This document shows, in pieces, positions 16,655 to 26,157 of a stretch of 64,000 nucleotides of DNA. Origin of the DNA: a bacterium (lineage in GTDB: Bacteria > SZUA-79 > Acidulodesulfobacterales > Acidulodesulfobacteraceae); assembly GCA_021777135.1 (NCBI GenBank), contig JAJYDX010000008.1, positions 1-64,000 of the forward strand, read 5' to 3'. The position numbers and the translations under genes were made by a program. The notes under the pieces were generated by a model that was not told where the DNA came from, searched no databases, and saw only the letters and a program-made list of their open reading frames with translations. Positions within the stretch are counted from its first letter, which is position 1; each line of letters starts with the position of its first letter.

Positions 16655-17050
16655 ATGAATAAAAACGGGTCGTTTTATTTTTCTAAGTCGCATGAATGGG
16701 TCGGCAAAGATTTAAAGGACAATAAATACCGTATAGGAATTTCAGATTTTGCGCAGTCAGAACTTGGCGACGTGGTTTACGTTTCGCTTCCGGAATCCGG
16801 TAAAACTTATAATAAAAATGGAAAGATAGGAGAAATAGAATCGGTAAAGTCTGTTTCAGAAATTTACGCTCCTATCGACATTAAAATCATTTCAATAAAT
16901 TCCAATCTAAACGATACGCCAGAACTTATAAACCAGGAGCCCAATGGAGCCGGTTATATAGCCGAGGTAGAGATATTAAACCCTTCCGATTTAGATAATC
17001 TGATGGACGATGATGCATATAAAGCCTTCATAGTTTCCCATCATGAATAA
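16655..17050 (+). CDS. gcvH: Glycine cleavage system H protein
   Basis: This is the lipoyl-carrier protein of the glycine cleavage system, 131 aa. The lipoylation site is the Lys in GEIESVKSVSEIYAP. The N-terminus has SKSHEWV, and FAQSELGDVVYVSLPE follows, as in known H proteins. AAGGGG precedes the ATG. It overlaps gcvPA by 8 bases. The C-terminus ends DDAYKAFIVSHHE. Confidence 0.96.
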   Translation: MNKNGSFYFSKSHEWVGKDLKDNKYRIGISDFAQSELGDVVYVSLPESGKTYNKNGKIGEIESVKSVSEIYAPIDIKIISINSNLNDTPELINQEPNGAGYIAEVEILNPSDLDNLMDDDAYKAFIVSHHE

Positions 17051-18458
17051 TTTTCGTTATTTTCCTGGTTCAAAAAATGATGTAGCAAAATTATACCGTT
17101 TTTTGGGTATAAAAGATAAAAAAGAACTTTTCGGTAAAATAATAGGCGATATCCCACTATTAGATACTAACATTTTGCAAGCATTAACTAAAGAGAAAGA
17201 CGAAGATTCTCTTTATAATTTTTTTCTGAATATAAATTCAAATATTCCGGTAAAAAATAAATTTTCAATATTTGTCGGAGGAGGAGTATATAACCATTTT
17301 ATTCCTTCTGCGATAGACGCCCTGATATCCAGATCTGAATTTTATACTCCATATACCCCTTATCAGCCGGAGGTTAGTCAGGGTACGCTTTTTGCTTTAT
17401 TTGAATTTCAGTCTATGATTGCGGAAATTCTTGGAATGGACGTAGTTAACGCCTCTATGTACGACGGAGCTGAAAGTTTGGCTGAAGCTGTTTTGGCGGC
17501 TATAAGACTCTCTTCGGCAAACAGGGATTTACCGGTTAACCGTAAAGAAGATATAATCCTTATTTCCGAAGGAGTAAATCCGAATTACCAATCCGTTATT
17601 GAAACATTTACAGGAGGTACCGGCGTTAAAATAGAAAAAATAAAATTAAACGGTAAAACCGGTCAAACAGATATTTCCGATTTAAAATCAAAGATTGCGA
17701 TTGGAAAGACGGTATCCGCCGCCGTCGTTCAGCAACCAAATTATTTCGGAATTATAGAAGATTTAGAAGAGCTTGAGCCAATTATACATTTTAAGGGGGT
17801 TTCAGAACCTGTTTTTATAGTATCTTCAACCGAACCTCACTGCTTCGGCGTCATTAACCCGCCGGGGTTTTACGGAGCCGATATTTTTGCGGGAGAAGGA
17901 AACTCTTTTGGAAATTATATGAATTTCGGAGGACCGCTTCTAGGGCTTTTTGCCGCTAAAAAAGAATATGTAAGGCAGATGCCTGGAAGAATTGTAGGCA
18001 AAACTAAAGACGGCAAAAACAAGGATGCTTATGCTTTTATCCTTTCGACGAGAGAACAGCATATAAGGAGGGGAGCTGCAACTTCAAATATATGCACCAA
18101 CAGTTCTTTAAATGCCGTAAGAGCGGCAATATATTTATCTTTATGTTCAAAAAGCGGATTTAAGAAAATTGCGTCTCTAAATCTAAAGCTTGCTCATATA
18201 TTAAGGGATGGATTATTAACTACGGGACTATTCGAACCTTTATATACCGGCGATTTTTTCAACGAATTTTCCTTAAAAATTAAGGAAAATAAAAACAACA
18301 TAAGTGCCGCAGGATTTATTGAAGAAATGGCAAAAAAAGGCATATTAGCCGGCGTTGCGGCTTCCGAAAAAGTTATAATAATATCGGCTACCGAAAATAA
18401 CAGCGTAAGCGAAATAGAAGAATATATTAAAAACGTAAAAGAGGTCTTGTATGCCTAA
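17043..18458 (+). CDS. gcvPA: Glycine dehydrogenase (decarboxylating) subunit 1
   Basis: This is the alpha half of the split P protein, which decarboxylates glycine together with GcvPB and passes aminomethyl to GcvH. The 471-aa product has YTPYQPEVSQGTLFALFEFQSM, MYDGAESLAEA, VVQQPNYFGIIED, NFGGPLLGLFA and ATSNICTNSSLNA, all family signatures. It overlaps gcvH and gcvPB by 8 bases each (start codons inside the preceding ends), indicating translational coupling. The split form is usual in anaerobes and Firmicutes-type systems. Confidence 0.95.
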   Translation: MNNFRYFPGSKNDVAKLYRFLGIKDKKELFGKIIGDIPLLDTNILQALTKEKDEDSLYNFFLNINSNIPVKNKFSIFVGGGVYNHFIPSAIDALISRSEFYTPYTPYQPEVSQGTLFALFEFQSMIAEILGMDVVNASMYDGAESLAEAVLAAIRLSSANRDLPVNRKEDIILISEGVNPNYQSVIETFTGGTGVKIEKIKLNGKTGQTDISDLKSKIAIGKTVSAAVVQQPNYFGIIEDLEELEPIIHFKGVSEPVFIVSSTEPHCFGVINPPGFYGADIFAGEGNSFGNYMNFGGPLLGLFAAKKEYVRQMPGRIVGKTKDGKNKDAYAFILSTREQHIRRGAATSNICTNSSLNAVRAAIYLSLCSKSGFKKIASLNLKLAHILRDGLLTTGLFEPLYTGDFFNEFSLKIKENKNNISAAGFIEEMAKKGILAGVAASEKVIIISATENNSVSEIEEYIKNVKEVLYA

Positions 18459-19965
18459 ATTTCCGGGAATAAAAGGCATGTTTTTAGATGAAGAACCTTT
18501 AATAATTCAGGGTTCAAAAGGATTAAGCGGTATAAGCATGCCTGATTGCGGCTTAAAAAAATCAGACTTAAAAAAGAGTGAAAACGCATATATAAACGAA
18601 AAATATATAAGAAAAAAACCTATCAGATTACCTGAAGTTTCCGAACCTACGACGGTAAGGCATTTTACGAGGCTTTCAAGCTGGAATATGTGCGTGGATA
18701 CTGTTTTTTATCCTTTGGGTTCTTGCACAATGAAATATAATCCAAAAATTAACGAAAAGATTGCTTCATTAGAAAATATAAAAAATCTACATCCTTTAAC
18801 GCCTGCTGGTTTGGTTCAGCCGGTTTTGAAAATAGCATACGATTTTAATAAAATTTTATGCGAACTTACCGGGTTAGCCGAGTTCAGTTTTGCTCCGCAG
18901 GCTGGAGCGGCTGGAGAATTCGCAGGTTTAAAAATAATCAAAAAATATTTTGACTTAAAAGGAGAAAATAGAAAAACAATATTAGTGCCGGATAGTTCTC
19001 ATGGCACTAATCCGGCTAGTTCAGTTCTTGCGGGATTTATGCCGGTAGAAATTAAAACCGGAAAAGCCGGAACTTTAGACGCCGATGAATTAGAAAAATA
19101 CATTTCAAAGGATGTAGCGGCTATAATGATAACCAATCCAAACACGTTTGGAGTTTTTGAAAAAGACATAAAGAAAATTTCGGATATTATGCATAAGAAC
19201 GGTTCCTTTGTTTATATGGACGGTGCTAATTTTAACGCTTTTCTTGGCAACGTAATGGTTTCGGATATGGGGATAGACATAATACAGCTTAACCTGCATA
19301 AAACTTTTTCTACTCCGCACGGCGGCGGAGGTCCAGGAAGCGGAGCTATAGGCGTAGTGGAAATTTTAAAAGAATACCTGCCGATCCCTTATGTTAAATT
19401 TCATATAAAAAAAAGTGTTAATAACAAAAGCGAATTATTTTACGAATTGGCAGAGGATAAGAAATATACAATAGGAAGGATGACCCCGTTTTTATGCAGC
19501 TTTGCCATTGTTGTCAGGGCTTACGCCTATCTGCTATCTTTGGGTAGGGAAAATATAGCATCCGTAAGCGAGATTGCAATATTGAATGCAAACTATGTTA
19601 AGAAAAAGCTAGGAAAAATATTATCTGGTTCCGACCCTTTCGAAGAAGGTTTATGTATGCACGAATGCGTCTTTAACGACAAAGCCATAGAGGAAAACGG
19701 AATATCTACTCTCGAACTGGCAAAAATTTTAATAGATTACGGTTTTCATCCTCCTACGGTTTATTTTCCTAAAAACATACACGGTGCGATTATGATAGAG
19801 CCTACGGAAACAGAGTCAATAAAAACCTTGGACAACTTCATAAAAGCCGTAAAAGAAATAAAGTCTAAGGCTAAAAAATCTGAAGCGCTTAAATCGCCTA
19901 AAAAAACTAAAGTCGGACGCGTCAACGAAGTTATGGCAAATAAACAACCGGTATTTAAGTACTGA
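18451..19965 (+). CDS. gcvPB: Glycine dehydrogenase (decarboxylating) subunit 2
   Basis: This is the PLP-binding beta half of the split P protein, 504 aa. Signatures: FYPLGSCTMKYNP, HPLTPAGLVQP, APQAGAAGEFAGL, DSSHGTNPAS, MDGANFNA, and the PLP lysine in NLHKTFSTPHGGGGPGSG. The C-terminal ~35 residues are lysine-rich. It overlaps gcvPA by 8 bases and is last in the operon. The L protein (dihydrolipoyl dehydrogenase) is not in the window. The complex is reversible and may run in the glycine-synthesising direction in anaerobes (family knowledge). Confidence 0.95.
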   Translation: MPKFPGIKGMFLDEEPLIIQGSKGLSGISMPDCGLKKSDLKKSENAYINEKYIRKKPIRLPEVSEPTTVRHFTRLSSWNMCVDTVFYPLGSCTMKYNPKINEKIASLENIKNLHPLTPAGLVQPVLKIAYDFNKILCELTGLAEFSFAPQAGAAGEFAGLKIIKKYFDLKGENRKTILVPDSSHGTNPASSVLAGFMPVEIKTGKAGTLDADELEKYISKDVAAIMITNPNTFGVFEKDIKKISDIMHKNGSFVYMDGANFNAFLGNVMVSDMGIDIIQLNLHKTFSTPHGGGGPGSGAIGVVEILKEYLPIPYVKFHIKKSVNNKSELFYELAEDKKYTIGRMTPFLCSFAIVVRAYAYLLSLGRENIASVSEIAILNANYVKKKLGKILSGSDPFEEGLCMHECVFNDKAIEENGISTLELAKILIDYGFHPPTVYFPKNIHGAIMIEPTETESIKTLDNFIKAVKEIKSKAKKSEALKSPKKTKVGRVNEVMANKQPVFKY

Positions 19966-19981
19966 TATAATGTGGTATAAT
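19963..19981 (+). promoter_or_regulatory. Tandem extended -10 promoters
   Basis: TGATATAAT (19963-19971) and TGGTATAAT (19973-19981) both fit TGnTATAAT and lie directly after the gcvPB stop. They probably drive the alpha/beta hydrolase and MFS genes. Confidence 0.5.
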
Positions 19982-20006
19982 TTATATATCATTATAAGGG
20001 ATAAAT

Positions 20007-20639
20007 ATGAATACGAATTTTAAAGACGTGAACTTCGGGTCTGCGGACGGCGGCGTTTTATACGGATCATTGTTCGGTTTATATCCCGATATCGTAATAC
20101 TTGCCCATGGAAAAGTTTTTAATAAAGAAAGTTATTATGATTTGTGCGATGTACTTCTTAAAAATAAAATATCTTCGCTGACTTTCGATTTTAGAGGATA
20201 CGGAAATTCAAAACCTGGCAGCGCCGGACCAAACGCTTACGGAGAAGATATTATAGGCGCGGTTAAGTTTGCCCAGGGCATGGATTTTGTAAAAAATATT
20301 ACTTTGCTAGGTTCCAGTATGGGCGGAGCTGCCGTTCTGAACGCGTCTAAACTTTACCGTCCTTCAGAAATAAAGTCTGTTATTGCTCTTTCGCCCGTTT
20401 ATGTCGAAGGCGTAGATTTTATAGACTTGCCTATTCATTATATGGGAACTGAAGGGGAACAGTTTGCCGAAGGTATTAAAAAGATGTACGTTATGACAAA
20501 ATCGCCGAAAACCATTCATTTATTTAGAGGCTCTGCCCATGCCCAGAATATCTTCGCCACCGAAGCGAAAGACGAGCTTATTTCCCTTATAATATCCTAC
20601 CTTAAAGACGAAAATATTAATAAAAACAAAGCGGAATAA
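20007..20639 (+). CDS. Alpha/beta hydrolase
   Basis: This 210-aa single-domain hydrolase has the oxyanion-type LAHGK, FDFRGYGNS, the nucleophile elbow GSSMGG (Ser nucleophile), and a late His in SAHAQNIF as probable catalytic base. The substrate is not predictable from the sequence. AAGGGAT precedes the ATG. The MFS gene starts 7 bases after its stop, so the two are probably co-transcribed. It is an intracellular enzyme; no signal peptide is visible. Confidence 0.85.
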   Translation: MNTNFKDVNFGSADGGVLYGSLFGLYPDIVILAHGKVFNKESYYDLCDVLLKNKISSLTFDFRGYGNSKPGSAGPNAYGEDIIGAVKFAQGMDFVKNITLLGSSMGGAAVLNASKLYRPSEIKSVIALSPVYVEGVDFIDLPIHYMGTEGEQFAEGIKKMYVMTKSPKTIHLFRGSAHAQNIFATEAKDELISLIISYLKDENINKNKAE

Positions 20640-20646
20640 ATTAATT

Positions 20647-21978
20647 ATGCCCGCTATTATTTTCGTTTTTTTAGTTATACTTCTTCAGAGGGCAAATACT
20701 AACCTAATACAGTCCGTTAATCCGCTTTTCATAAAATATGTTTTAAACAAAAATATTTTTTACGTCGGGATTACTACGGCGGTTTATGCTGTGAGCACTC
20801 TTTTAGTAAGATATCTAATAAGCATAAGAATAAAGCCTCAGGCCATTTCAAAGTTCGTTGTCGCCGGTCTTTTATTATTTTCTGCTGCGATACTCGGGTA
20901 TTTTTTTTCAACTAATTATGCCGAATTTTTAGTATTCGTTGTAATATCGGGTTTTGCTACGGCGATAATAATGCCGTTTCTATTATCCCTTGTGCATTTG
21001 GTTTCCGATAAAGCCGTTATAGAAAAAAATCTTACTATATATTCTCTAATGTTAAGCCTCGCGCTTGTTTTCGGACCGCTTTTAAGTTCCGCCGTTTTGA
21101 CGGTTTTTTCTATACGCTGGATTTATATTATGTTGTGCCTGTTTGGAATAGCTGCGTTTTTCTTTGCTGCTAAAATTCATATGAAGAGTAAGGGAGCTAT
21201 TAAGGAAAAATTAGGCGACGCAGGCCGAAGCGCAAAGGACATTGCGCAAAGCATCGGGCGTAATGACGATAAGTATAGTTTGGAAAAGCCAGAATCTGAT
21301 AAAAATTCCTTGAATAAAAATATCTTGGACAGAGAAAATACCGCCGGCATGGAACAGGATAACGTCAGGATTAAAAGCGGCGGGTCGGTTTCATCATTGT
21401 TTAAAAACCGCGGTTTCTTAGAAGTTATTTTTTATAATACGACCTTCAGTATAGCTTTTGCATCAGTAGTAGCTCTAGGCGGGGTATTTGCAAGGGATAA
21501 TTTCCATATAAAATATTTTGAAATAACACTCTTATTTTCCCTCTTTTTTATTTCGTCTTTAATAACCAGACTCATTCTTCTTTATTTTACGAAAAAGGGT
21601 ATTATTAAGAATAAAACCAAAATCCTGAATATTTCCATATTGATATCGGTATTATCCTTCGTCTTGATGGTTTTTTCAAGAAATATCGGTTTTTACGCTT
21701 TAAGTCTGGTAATATTTGGAGTTCCGCACGCGCTTATTTTTCCTATTGGGACTATGAGAATATCTGAAACTGTAGATATGAAAGATATGGTAGCCGCAAA
21801 TACGATATATCAGTCTAATTTCGATATAGGCGGAATTATAGGGCCTTTTTTCCTTTCGTATTTAGGCGGTCTTTATTCCATAAGGTTTGTATTTGTAATT
21901 GTCGCCGTTTTTCTGTTTGCGGCATTTGTCTTTGGGAAATATATAGAATTAAATTCAAACCGGGCGCATATGCCATAA
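20647..21978 (+). CDS. MFS transporter
   Basis: This is a 443-aa membrane protein with about 12 hydrophobic segments in two halves. A long charged cytoplasmic loop (about residues 180-245, rich in Lys, Asp, Ser and Asn) separates them, the usual MFS central-loop position. The N-terminus lacks a cleaved signal. A glycine- and proline-rich stretch, FGVPHALIFPIG, lies in the second half. The substrate is unknown. The close link to an alpha/beta hydrolase hints at joint uptake or efflux and processing, but that is only context. No clear Shine-Dalgarno is seen. Confidence 0.85.
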   Translation: MPAIIFVFLVILLQRANTNLIQSVNPLFIKYVLNKNIFYVGITTAVYAVSTLLVRYLISIRIKPQAISKFVVAGLLLFSAAILGYFFSTNYAEFLVFVVISGFATAIIMPFLLSLVHLVSDKAVIEKNLTIYSLMLSLALVFGPLLSSAVLTVFSIRWIYIMLCLFGIAAFFFAAKIHMKSKGAIKEKLGDAGRSAKDIAQSIGRNDDKYSLEKPESDKNSLNKNILDRENTAGMEQDNVRIKSGGSVSSLFKNRGFLEVIFYNTTFSIAFASVVALGGVFARDNFHIKYFEITLLFSLFFISSLITRLILLYFTKKGIIKNKTKILNISILISVLSFVLMVFSRNIGFYALSLVIFGVPHALIFPIGTMRISETVDMKDMVAANTIYQSNFDIGGIIGPFFLSYLGGLYSIRFVFVIVAVFLFAAFVFGKYIELNSNRAHMP

Positions 21979-22017
21979 AAATATTTTATAAATCGGGATT
22001 TGGGTTCATTTTAATGC

Positions 22018-22047
22018 TTGACGACTTATTTTTTAAATTCGTATAAT
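22018..22047 (+). promoter_or_regulatory. Sigma-70 promoter of the two-component gene
   Basis: TTGACG (22018-22023) and a perfect TATAAT (22042-22047) with an 18-base spacer, 48 bases before the kinase start. Confidence 0.7.
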
Positions 22048-22094
22048 ATACATTTGCGCAAGTAAAGCTGAAAATAGGAAAACAATAATATTAT

Positions 22095-23534
22095 ATGGGC
22101 ATATTTAAAGACCGGCGTTATTATATTAATAAATTATTAAGCGTTCCGGTATATATAAAAATCGTAGGGATTATTTTTCTCGTTGTAGTAATCATAGAAT
22201 TTGCGACCATTGTATCGATATATTTAATTTTTTATAAGTCGGAATATGCCAGGCTAAAAAAATCAGGAGAAGCGGCAGGCAAGATAATTTCATATAAAAT
22301 AGAAGATTACTTAGAAAGCGGCAATACCGCAGGGTTAAAAAAACTTATTTCTTATACCGTTAGGAATAGTACGATATTGGATTATGCTATAATTAGAAAT
22401 CAAAAAGGCAAAATTATCGTGTCCGCATCAAAAAAAGTACAGCATGGTTATACCCTTGAATATATCAATAAAAACGTAATAAATTTAAAATTCAATATTT
22501 TAAACGACGATTCAAGCGGCAAATACGGTCCTATAGGCGTAAAAATAGGAACCCTTAGTCTGGGCGTATCATCTGATACTTTTCACTATTTTCTTAAAAT
22601 TACCCTTACTCTGATTATTTTCATATTAATTCCTTTTATAACCGTCATGATATTTTTTTTATCCTGGATGTCAAGAACTGTGCTAAAACCGTTGTCCGAT
22701 TTACAAGAGGCATCGGAATCGGCTAAGCTTGGAAATTACAATATAAACATTAAAATCCCTAAGTTTGCGGACGAAAAATTAGCGGGGTTAATAAGCGGAT
22801 TTAATAATATGATGCTTGCTTTTAAGAAAACTGAGAATAAGTGGCAAACAAAAGACTTACAAAGAAAAGAATTTATCGAGGAAATCATTAAAGCTCAGGA
22901 GTTTGAACGGAAAAAGCTTTCACGGGAGCTTCACGACGAAATGGAGCAGTTTTTAGTATATATAAATATGAAATTCCAGATTATCGAAAAACTATACGGC
23001 ATAGGACAGGAAAACAAGGATATAGAAGAAATGCGTTCCTATATCGCAAAGGAGTTCGACAACATAAAGAATATAACCAGAGAGCTCAGGCCAGGCGTGC
23101 TTTATGAGCTTGGATTGTATAAGGCTATAATGCAATATGCGGAAGATGTTAAATTTAATTACGGCATAGACGTCGAACTGTCCGCCTTTGGAATGCAGGA
23201 ATTTAAAGCCGACGAATATGCCGAAATAAATATTTACAGAATTTTTCAAGAGGTATTTTCCAATATAATAAGGCATTCTAATGCTACCGCGGTAAAAGTC
23301 TCTTTAAACTTTGAAAACTGTGTATTACGTGCTGTAATAGAAGATAACGGAAAAGGTTTTAAGCCTTATAAACCTAATAAAGACAAAAATGAAAACTTTG
23401 GAATAATAGGAATGAGGGAGCGGGCGGAAATACTTGGCGGCAGTCTTAATATAAAAACAAAAACGGGACACGGAACCGCAGTGTATTTTAATATACCAGT
23501 AGATATGAAGGATGAGAATAAGGGCGATGCATAA
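22095..23534 (+). CDS. NarX/DegS-type sensor histidine kinase
   Basis: This 479-aa membrane kinase has TM1 at about 20-48, a periplasmic sensor region at about 49-163, TM2 at about 165-192, HAMP at about 190-245, and a HisKA_3 dimerisation domain with the phospho-accepting His280 in RELHDE. The HATPase domain has an N-box (FSNIIRHSNA), EDNGKGF and GIIGMRERAEILGG. This architecture pairs with NarL/FixJ-type regulators, and one follows 178 bases later. The periplasmic domain has no recognised ligand motif. The pair lies directly upstream of the cytochrome genes, making these a candidate target, by proximity only. Confidence 0.92.
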   Translation: MGIFKDRRYYINKLLSVPVYIKIVGIIFLVVVIIEFATIVSIYLIFYKSEYARLKKSGEAAGKIISYKIEDYLESGNTAGLKKLISYTVRNSTILDYAIIRNQKGKIIVSASKKVQHGYTLEYINKNVINLKFNILNDDSSGKYGPIGVKIGTLSLGVSSDTFHYFLKITLTLIIFILIPFITVMIFFLSWMSRTVLKPLSDLQEASESAKLGNYNINIKIPKFADEKLAGLISGFNNMMLAFKKTENKWQTKDLQRKEFIEEIIKAQEFERKKLSRELHDEMEQFLVYINMKFQIIEKLYGIGQENKDIEEMRSYIAKEFDNIKNITRELRPGVLYELGLYKAIMQYAEDVKFNYGIDVELSAFGMQEFKADEYAEINIYRIFQEVFSNIIRHSNATAVKVSLNFENCVLRAVIEDNGKGFKPYKPNKDKNENFGIIGMRERAEILGGSLNIKTKTGHGTAVYFNIPVDMKDENKGDA

Positions 23535-23712
23535 ACGCCATATATGAAATAAACATTTTTTATATATAATGTATAATATTTTTTAAAAATAGGTTAAAAT
23601 AAAACTATATTTCTAACGGTGGATTAAGGTTATAAATATATGATGATAATAATTTGTTGCGGCATTGAGAGAGAGGGCGGTATCGAAAACCAAATAACCG
23701 GAGGAATTTTTT

Positions 23713-24381
23713 ATGAAAAAAATTACGGTTGCGATTGCCGACGACCATCCCATAGTGATATCGGGACTTAAGTCCCTCATGTCTTTACAACCAGAAATAG
23801 ACATTGTTGGAGATATTGCCAATATAGAACTATTGCCCGGGTTCATGGAAAAATATAAGCCGGATATTCTTCTGTTGGATATATCTTTTAACGAAAAAAG
23901 CGGTCTGGATTATATCGGGACAATTAAAGAAAAATCTCCTTCGACTAAAGTGCTTGTCTTAACAATGCATGAAGAGCTATCCCTTCTGCGCGAAGCACTG
24001 AGCATGGGTGCGGCAGGTTACCTTTCAAAACGTTCTATTTACGAAGACCTTTTATATGCCTTAAAATCAATAACAAACGGCGGCACATACATTCATCCTC
24101 TTATGGCTGAAAAACTTGCGCATACCGTTTACGAAGGCGGTATGGGGAGCCTATCTTTAAATAAAGAACCCGAAGAAATTTTATGGGCTTCTTTAAGCAG
24201 GCGCGAACAGGAAATTCTTATTGGCGTCGCTAAAGGACTTTCTAATAAAGAAATAGGGATTCAATACGATTTGAGCGAAAAAACCGTAGCTACATACAGA
24301 CTGCGCGGTTTAGCCAAGCTTAAAATTTCTAATAAAACTAACCTGCTGGACATCTGTCTTAAATTAGGTTACGTTAAGTAA
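23713..24381 (+). CDS. NarL/FixJ-family response regulator
   Basis: This 222-aa regulator has a receiver domain (1-120) with acidic pair DD at 10-11, the phospho-acceptor D56 in LLLDISF, Thr in LVLTMHEE and K106 in YLSKRS. A LuxR-type HTH (about 158-220) has LSRREQEILIGVAKGLSNKEIG. The HTH ends with LDICLKLGYVK. CGGAGGAA precedes the ATG. The 178-base gap from the kinase contains TATAAT-like stretches, so it may have a promoter of its own. It is the likely partner of the upstream kinase. Confidence 0.93.
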   Translation: MKKITVAIADDHPIVISGLKSLMSLQPEIDIVGDIANIELLPGFMEKYKPDILLLDISFNEKSGLDYIGTIKEKSPSTKVLVLTMHEELSLLREALSMGAAGYLSKRSIYEDLLYALKSITNGGTYIHPLMAEKLAHTVYEGGMGSLSLNKEPEEILWASLSRREQEILIGVAKGLSNKEIGIQYDLSEKTVATYRLRGLAKLKISNKTNLLDICLKLGYVK

Positions 24382-24718
24382 AAAAAAATACTACACACCT
24401 TAATACAATTTCTTACATTAAATACGGTATTAATTCTTTCATTATATAGTAATATATCCGACTTTATCTTTAAAATCCCAAGTAATAATATATAAACCAT
24501 ATACTTCCTCTCTCTCAAGTTGTTGGTATATACAATTTCCGTCTTTAAGCCGGAACTTATGGACCCGGCTTAAAGACCAAATTAAAATCTTAAAAACGTA
24601 TGCATCAAAAGATGCGTTAAAAGTTTTTAATTAATTATTAAATTAATATTTAGTGTTTTAATTCGTGTTTTTTAATTTTCTAATTTAACTTTTTAACTTT
24701 AATTTACGGAGGAACAGT
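24382..24718 (+). promoter_or_regulatory. Long AT-rich leader of the cytochrome-porin gene
   Basis: These 337 bases contain no gene. They hold an extended -10-like TGGTATATA (24524-24532) with TACAAT (24531-24536), the strong hairpin at 24541-24577, a smaller GCATC-aaaa-GATGC hairpin near 24602-24615, then AT-rich sequence and a GGAGG site just before the ATG at 24719. If transcription starts near 24540, the mRNA carries a ~178-base 5' leader. Confidence 0.45.
24541..24577 (+). other. 13-bp perfect hairpin in the cytochrome leader
   Basis: GTCTTTAAGCCGG (24541-24553) and its exact complement (24565-24577) flank an 11-base loop. It sits just after the predicted start, where it could protect the mRNA 5' end. 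It could instead be a terminator for the response regulator, but it has no T-tract. Confidence 0.6.
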
Positions 24719-26119
24719 ATGAGAAGCAAACTAGCAGTATTGTTTGTCGCAGTATTAGCCCTTGCGTCTACGGCTTTTTTTATGCCAAAAAAAGCAAACG
24801 CCATAGCGGCATTCGCACAGAAGTACCATTTTTCCTGCGCAGTATGCCATATTAACGGATACGGCGGAGGCGCAAGCTTAAATCCTTTCGGACGCGCATT
24901 TCAAAGAAACGGCTTCAGGCTTCCGTCAACTAACGGAACTCCTGCTGACGCTACGCAGGTAGCCGAAGGATTAAGCCTTCCTAACCCATGGCCTATTCCG
25001 ATAATGATAGAAGTTAATATCGGTTATACGCATGTGCCTAACGAGAATGTAAAAAACTCAACCGACGCTTTCTCGGCTTCAGCGCAGATGCATACAGGCG
25101 GAGCTTTTAAATTATACACCCCCCTTGCCGATACGCTTTCATGGTACACCGGTGTGGATTACGGCACCAGCAGCGTTTCAATGGACAATACGTTTGGAGT
25201 ATTAGACGGGTTGGGTTCCGGGTTCGGGGTGCCTTCTCATTTATTTAATCTTGCATTAGGTTATTCTATTAACGTATTTAATCCAAGTCCATATTTCGGC
25301 GGAGGGTCTGGAAAACAGGCAATAGGTTATGACGGTGGAAGCAGCGTATTGAGCGAAGGAGCAGGATTTCAGCTTTATGGAACTCCTGGCTACCACTTAT
25401 GGTACATGGTTGGCGTGACTAACGGTAATTCTGCAGGCGCGCAAAAAGCTTCTAATGGAATTTCGGGCGGAGTTGGAGGAACTGCTTTAACCACTACCGG
25501 CAATAACTCTATGAATTACAACTGGAGATTAGGAGAATTTTATCCTACATCCGTTGGTACTTTGGAACTGGATTATTACGGCGGAACGGTTGCGCAGCCC
25601 TTAACGGTTTCAAATCAAGGTACTTGGACTAACAGAGTTTTAGATAATGGCGTAGGTATCGGCCTCAGCAACGGTATATATGAAGTAGGAGCTAGTTTAA
25701 ATCAGATATCTGACTCTAATCCATACGCAAACCCTAGCCGTCCGGTCGCTATATCAGGAGTAACTGATACATCAAACGGATACCAATATTTATATCTCTA
25801 CGGCGATTATAAATTCTCGCATTTTATAACAGAAGAAGGAACTTATCTTCAGGTTAGCTATGCCCAGTATGATTGGACACACGCAAGTTCAGAAGATGCC
25901 TTTATTAATTCCGTCAACGGAACAGCTTACGGTTGTAATGCCGGTCTATATGGCAGTCCTGCCAGCCTTGGAGGAACATGCTATGAAGGACAGAAAGACA
26001 ACCTTACCGTCAAAGCCGATATAATGCTGGCAGCAAATGCATTCCTGTCATTAGGATATAACTTCTCGAATATTTCAGAAGAAGACGCATTTACAACTAA
26101 CCTTGAGTTTGCGTTCTAA
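24719..26119 (+). CDS. Cyc2-like outer-membrane cytochrome-porin fusion
   Basis: This 466-aa protein has a signal peptide (1-28, cleavage after KKANA), one c-type haem site C40-A-V-C-H44 near the mature N-terminus, then SLNPFGRAFQRNGFRLP. The remaining ~380 residues look like a beta-barrel: alternating, Gly/Tyr/Asn/Ser-rich, ending in the C-terminal Phe typical of BAM substrates (NLEFAF). A single N-terminal haem followed by an FGR-x-F motif and a porin is the Cyc2 plan known from iron oxidisers. A late loop has two Cys (YGCNAG, GGTCYEG) that may form a disulfide. A periplasmic cytochrome follows after a terminator. Outer-membrane electron transfer is inferred; iron oxidation is not proved. 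Confidence 0.82.
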   Translation: MRSKLAVLFVAVLALASTAFFMPKKANAIAAFAQKYHFSCAVCHINGYGGGASLNPFGRAFQRNGFRLPSTNGTPADATQVAEGLSLPNPWPIPIMIEVNIGYTHVPNENVKNSTDAFSASAQMHTGGAFKLYTPLADTLSWYTGVDYGTSSVSMDNTFGVLDGLGSGFGVPSHLFNLALGYSINVFNPSPYFGGGSGKQAIGYDGGSSVLSEGAGFQLYGTPGYHLWYMVGVTNGNSAGAQKASNGISGGVGGTALTTTGNNSMNYNWRLGEFYPTSVGTLELDYYGGTVAQPLTVSNQGTWTNRVLDNGVGIGLSNGIYEVGASLNQISDSNPYANPSRPVAISGVTDTSNGYQYLYLYGDYKFSHFITEEGTYLQVSYAQYDWTHASSEDAFINSVNGTAYGCNAGLYGSPASLGGTCYEGQKDNLTVKADIMLAANAFLSLGYNFSNISEEDAFTTNLEFAF

Positions 26120-26157
26120 TGTCCTTAAATACGTTTGACTATATATTTGGTTTTAAT

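Noticed and set aside
23641-23712. Short frame before the response regulator (ATG at 23641)
   Set aside because: It runs out of frame into the regulator, has no ribosome site or motif, and reads as noise.
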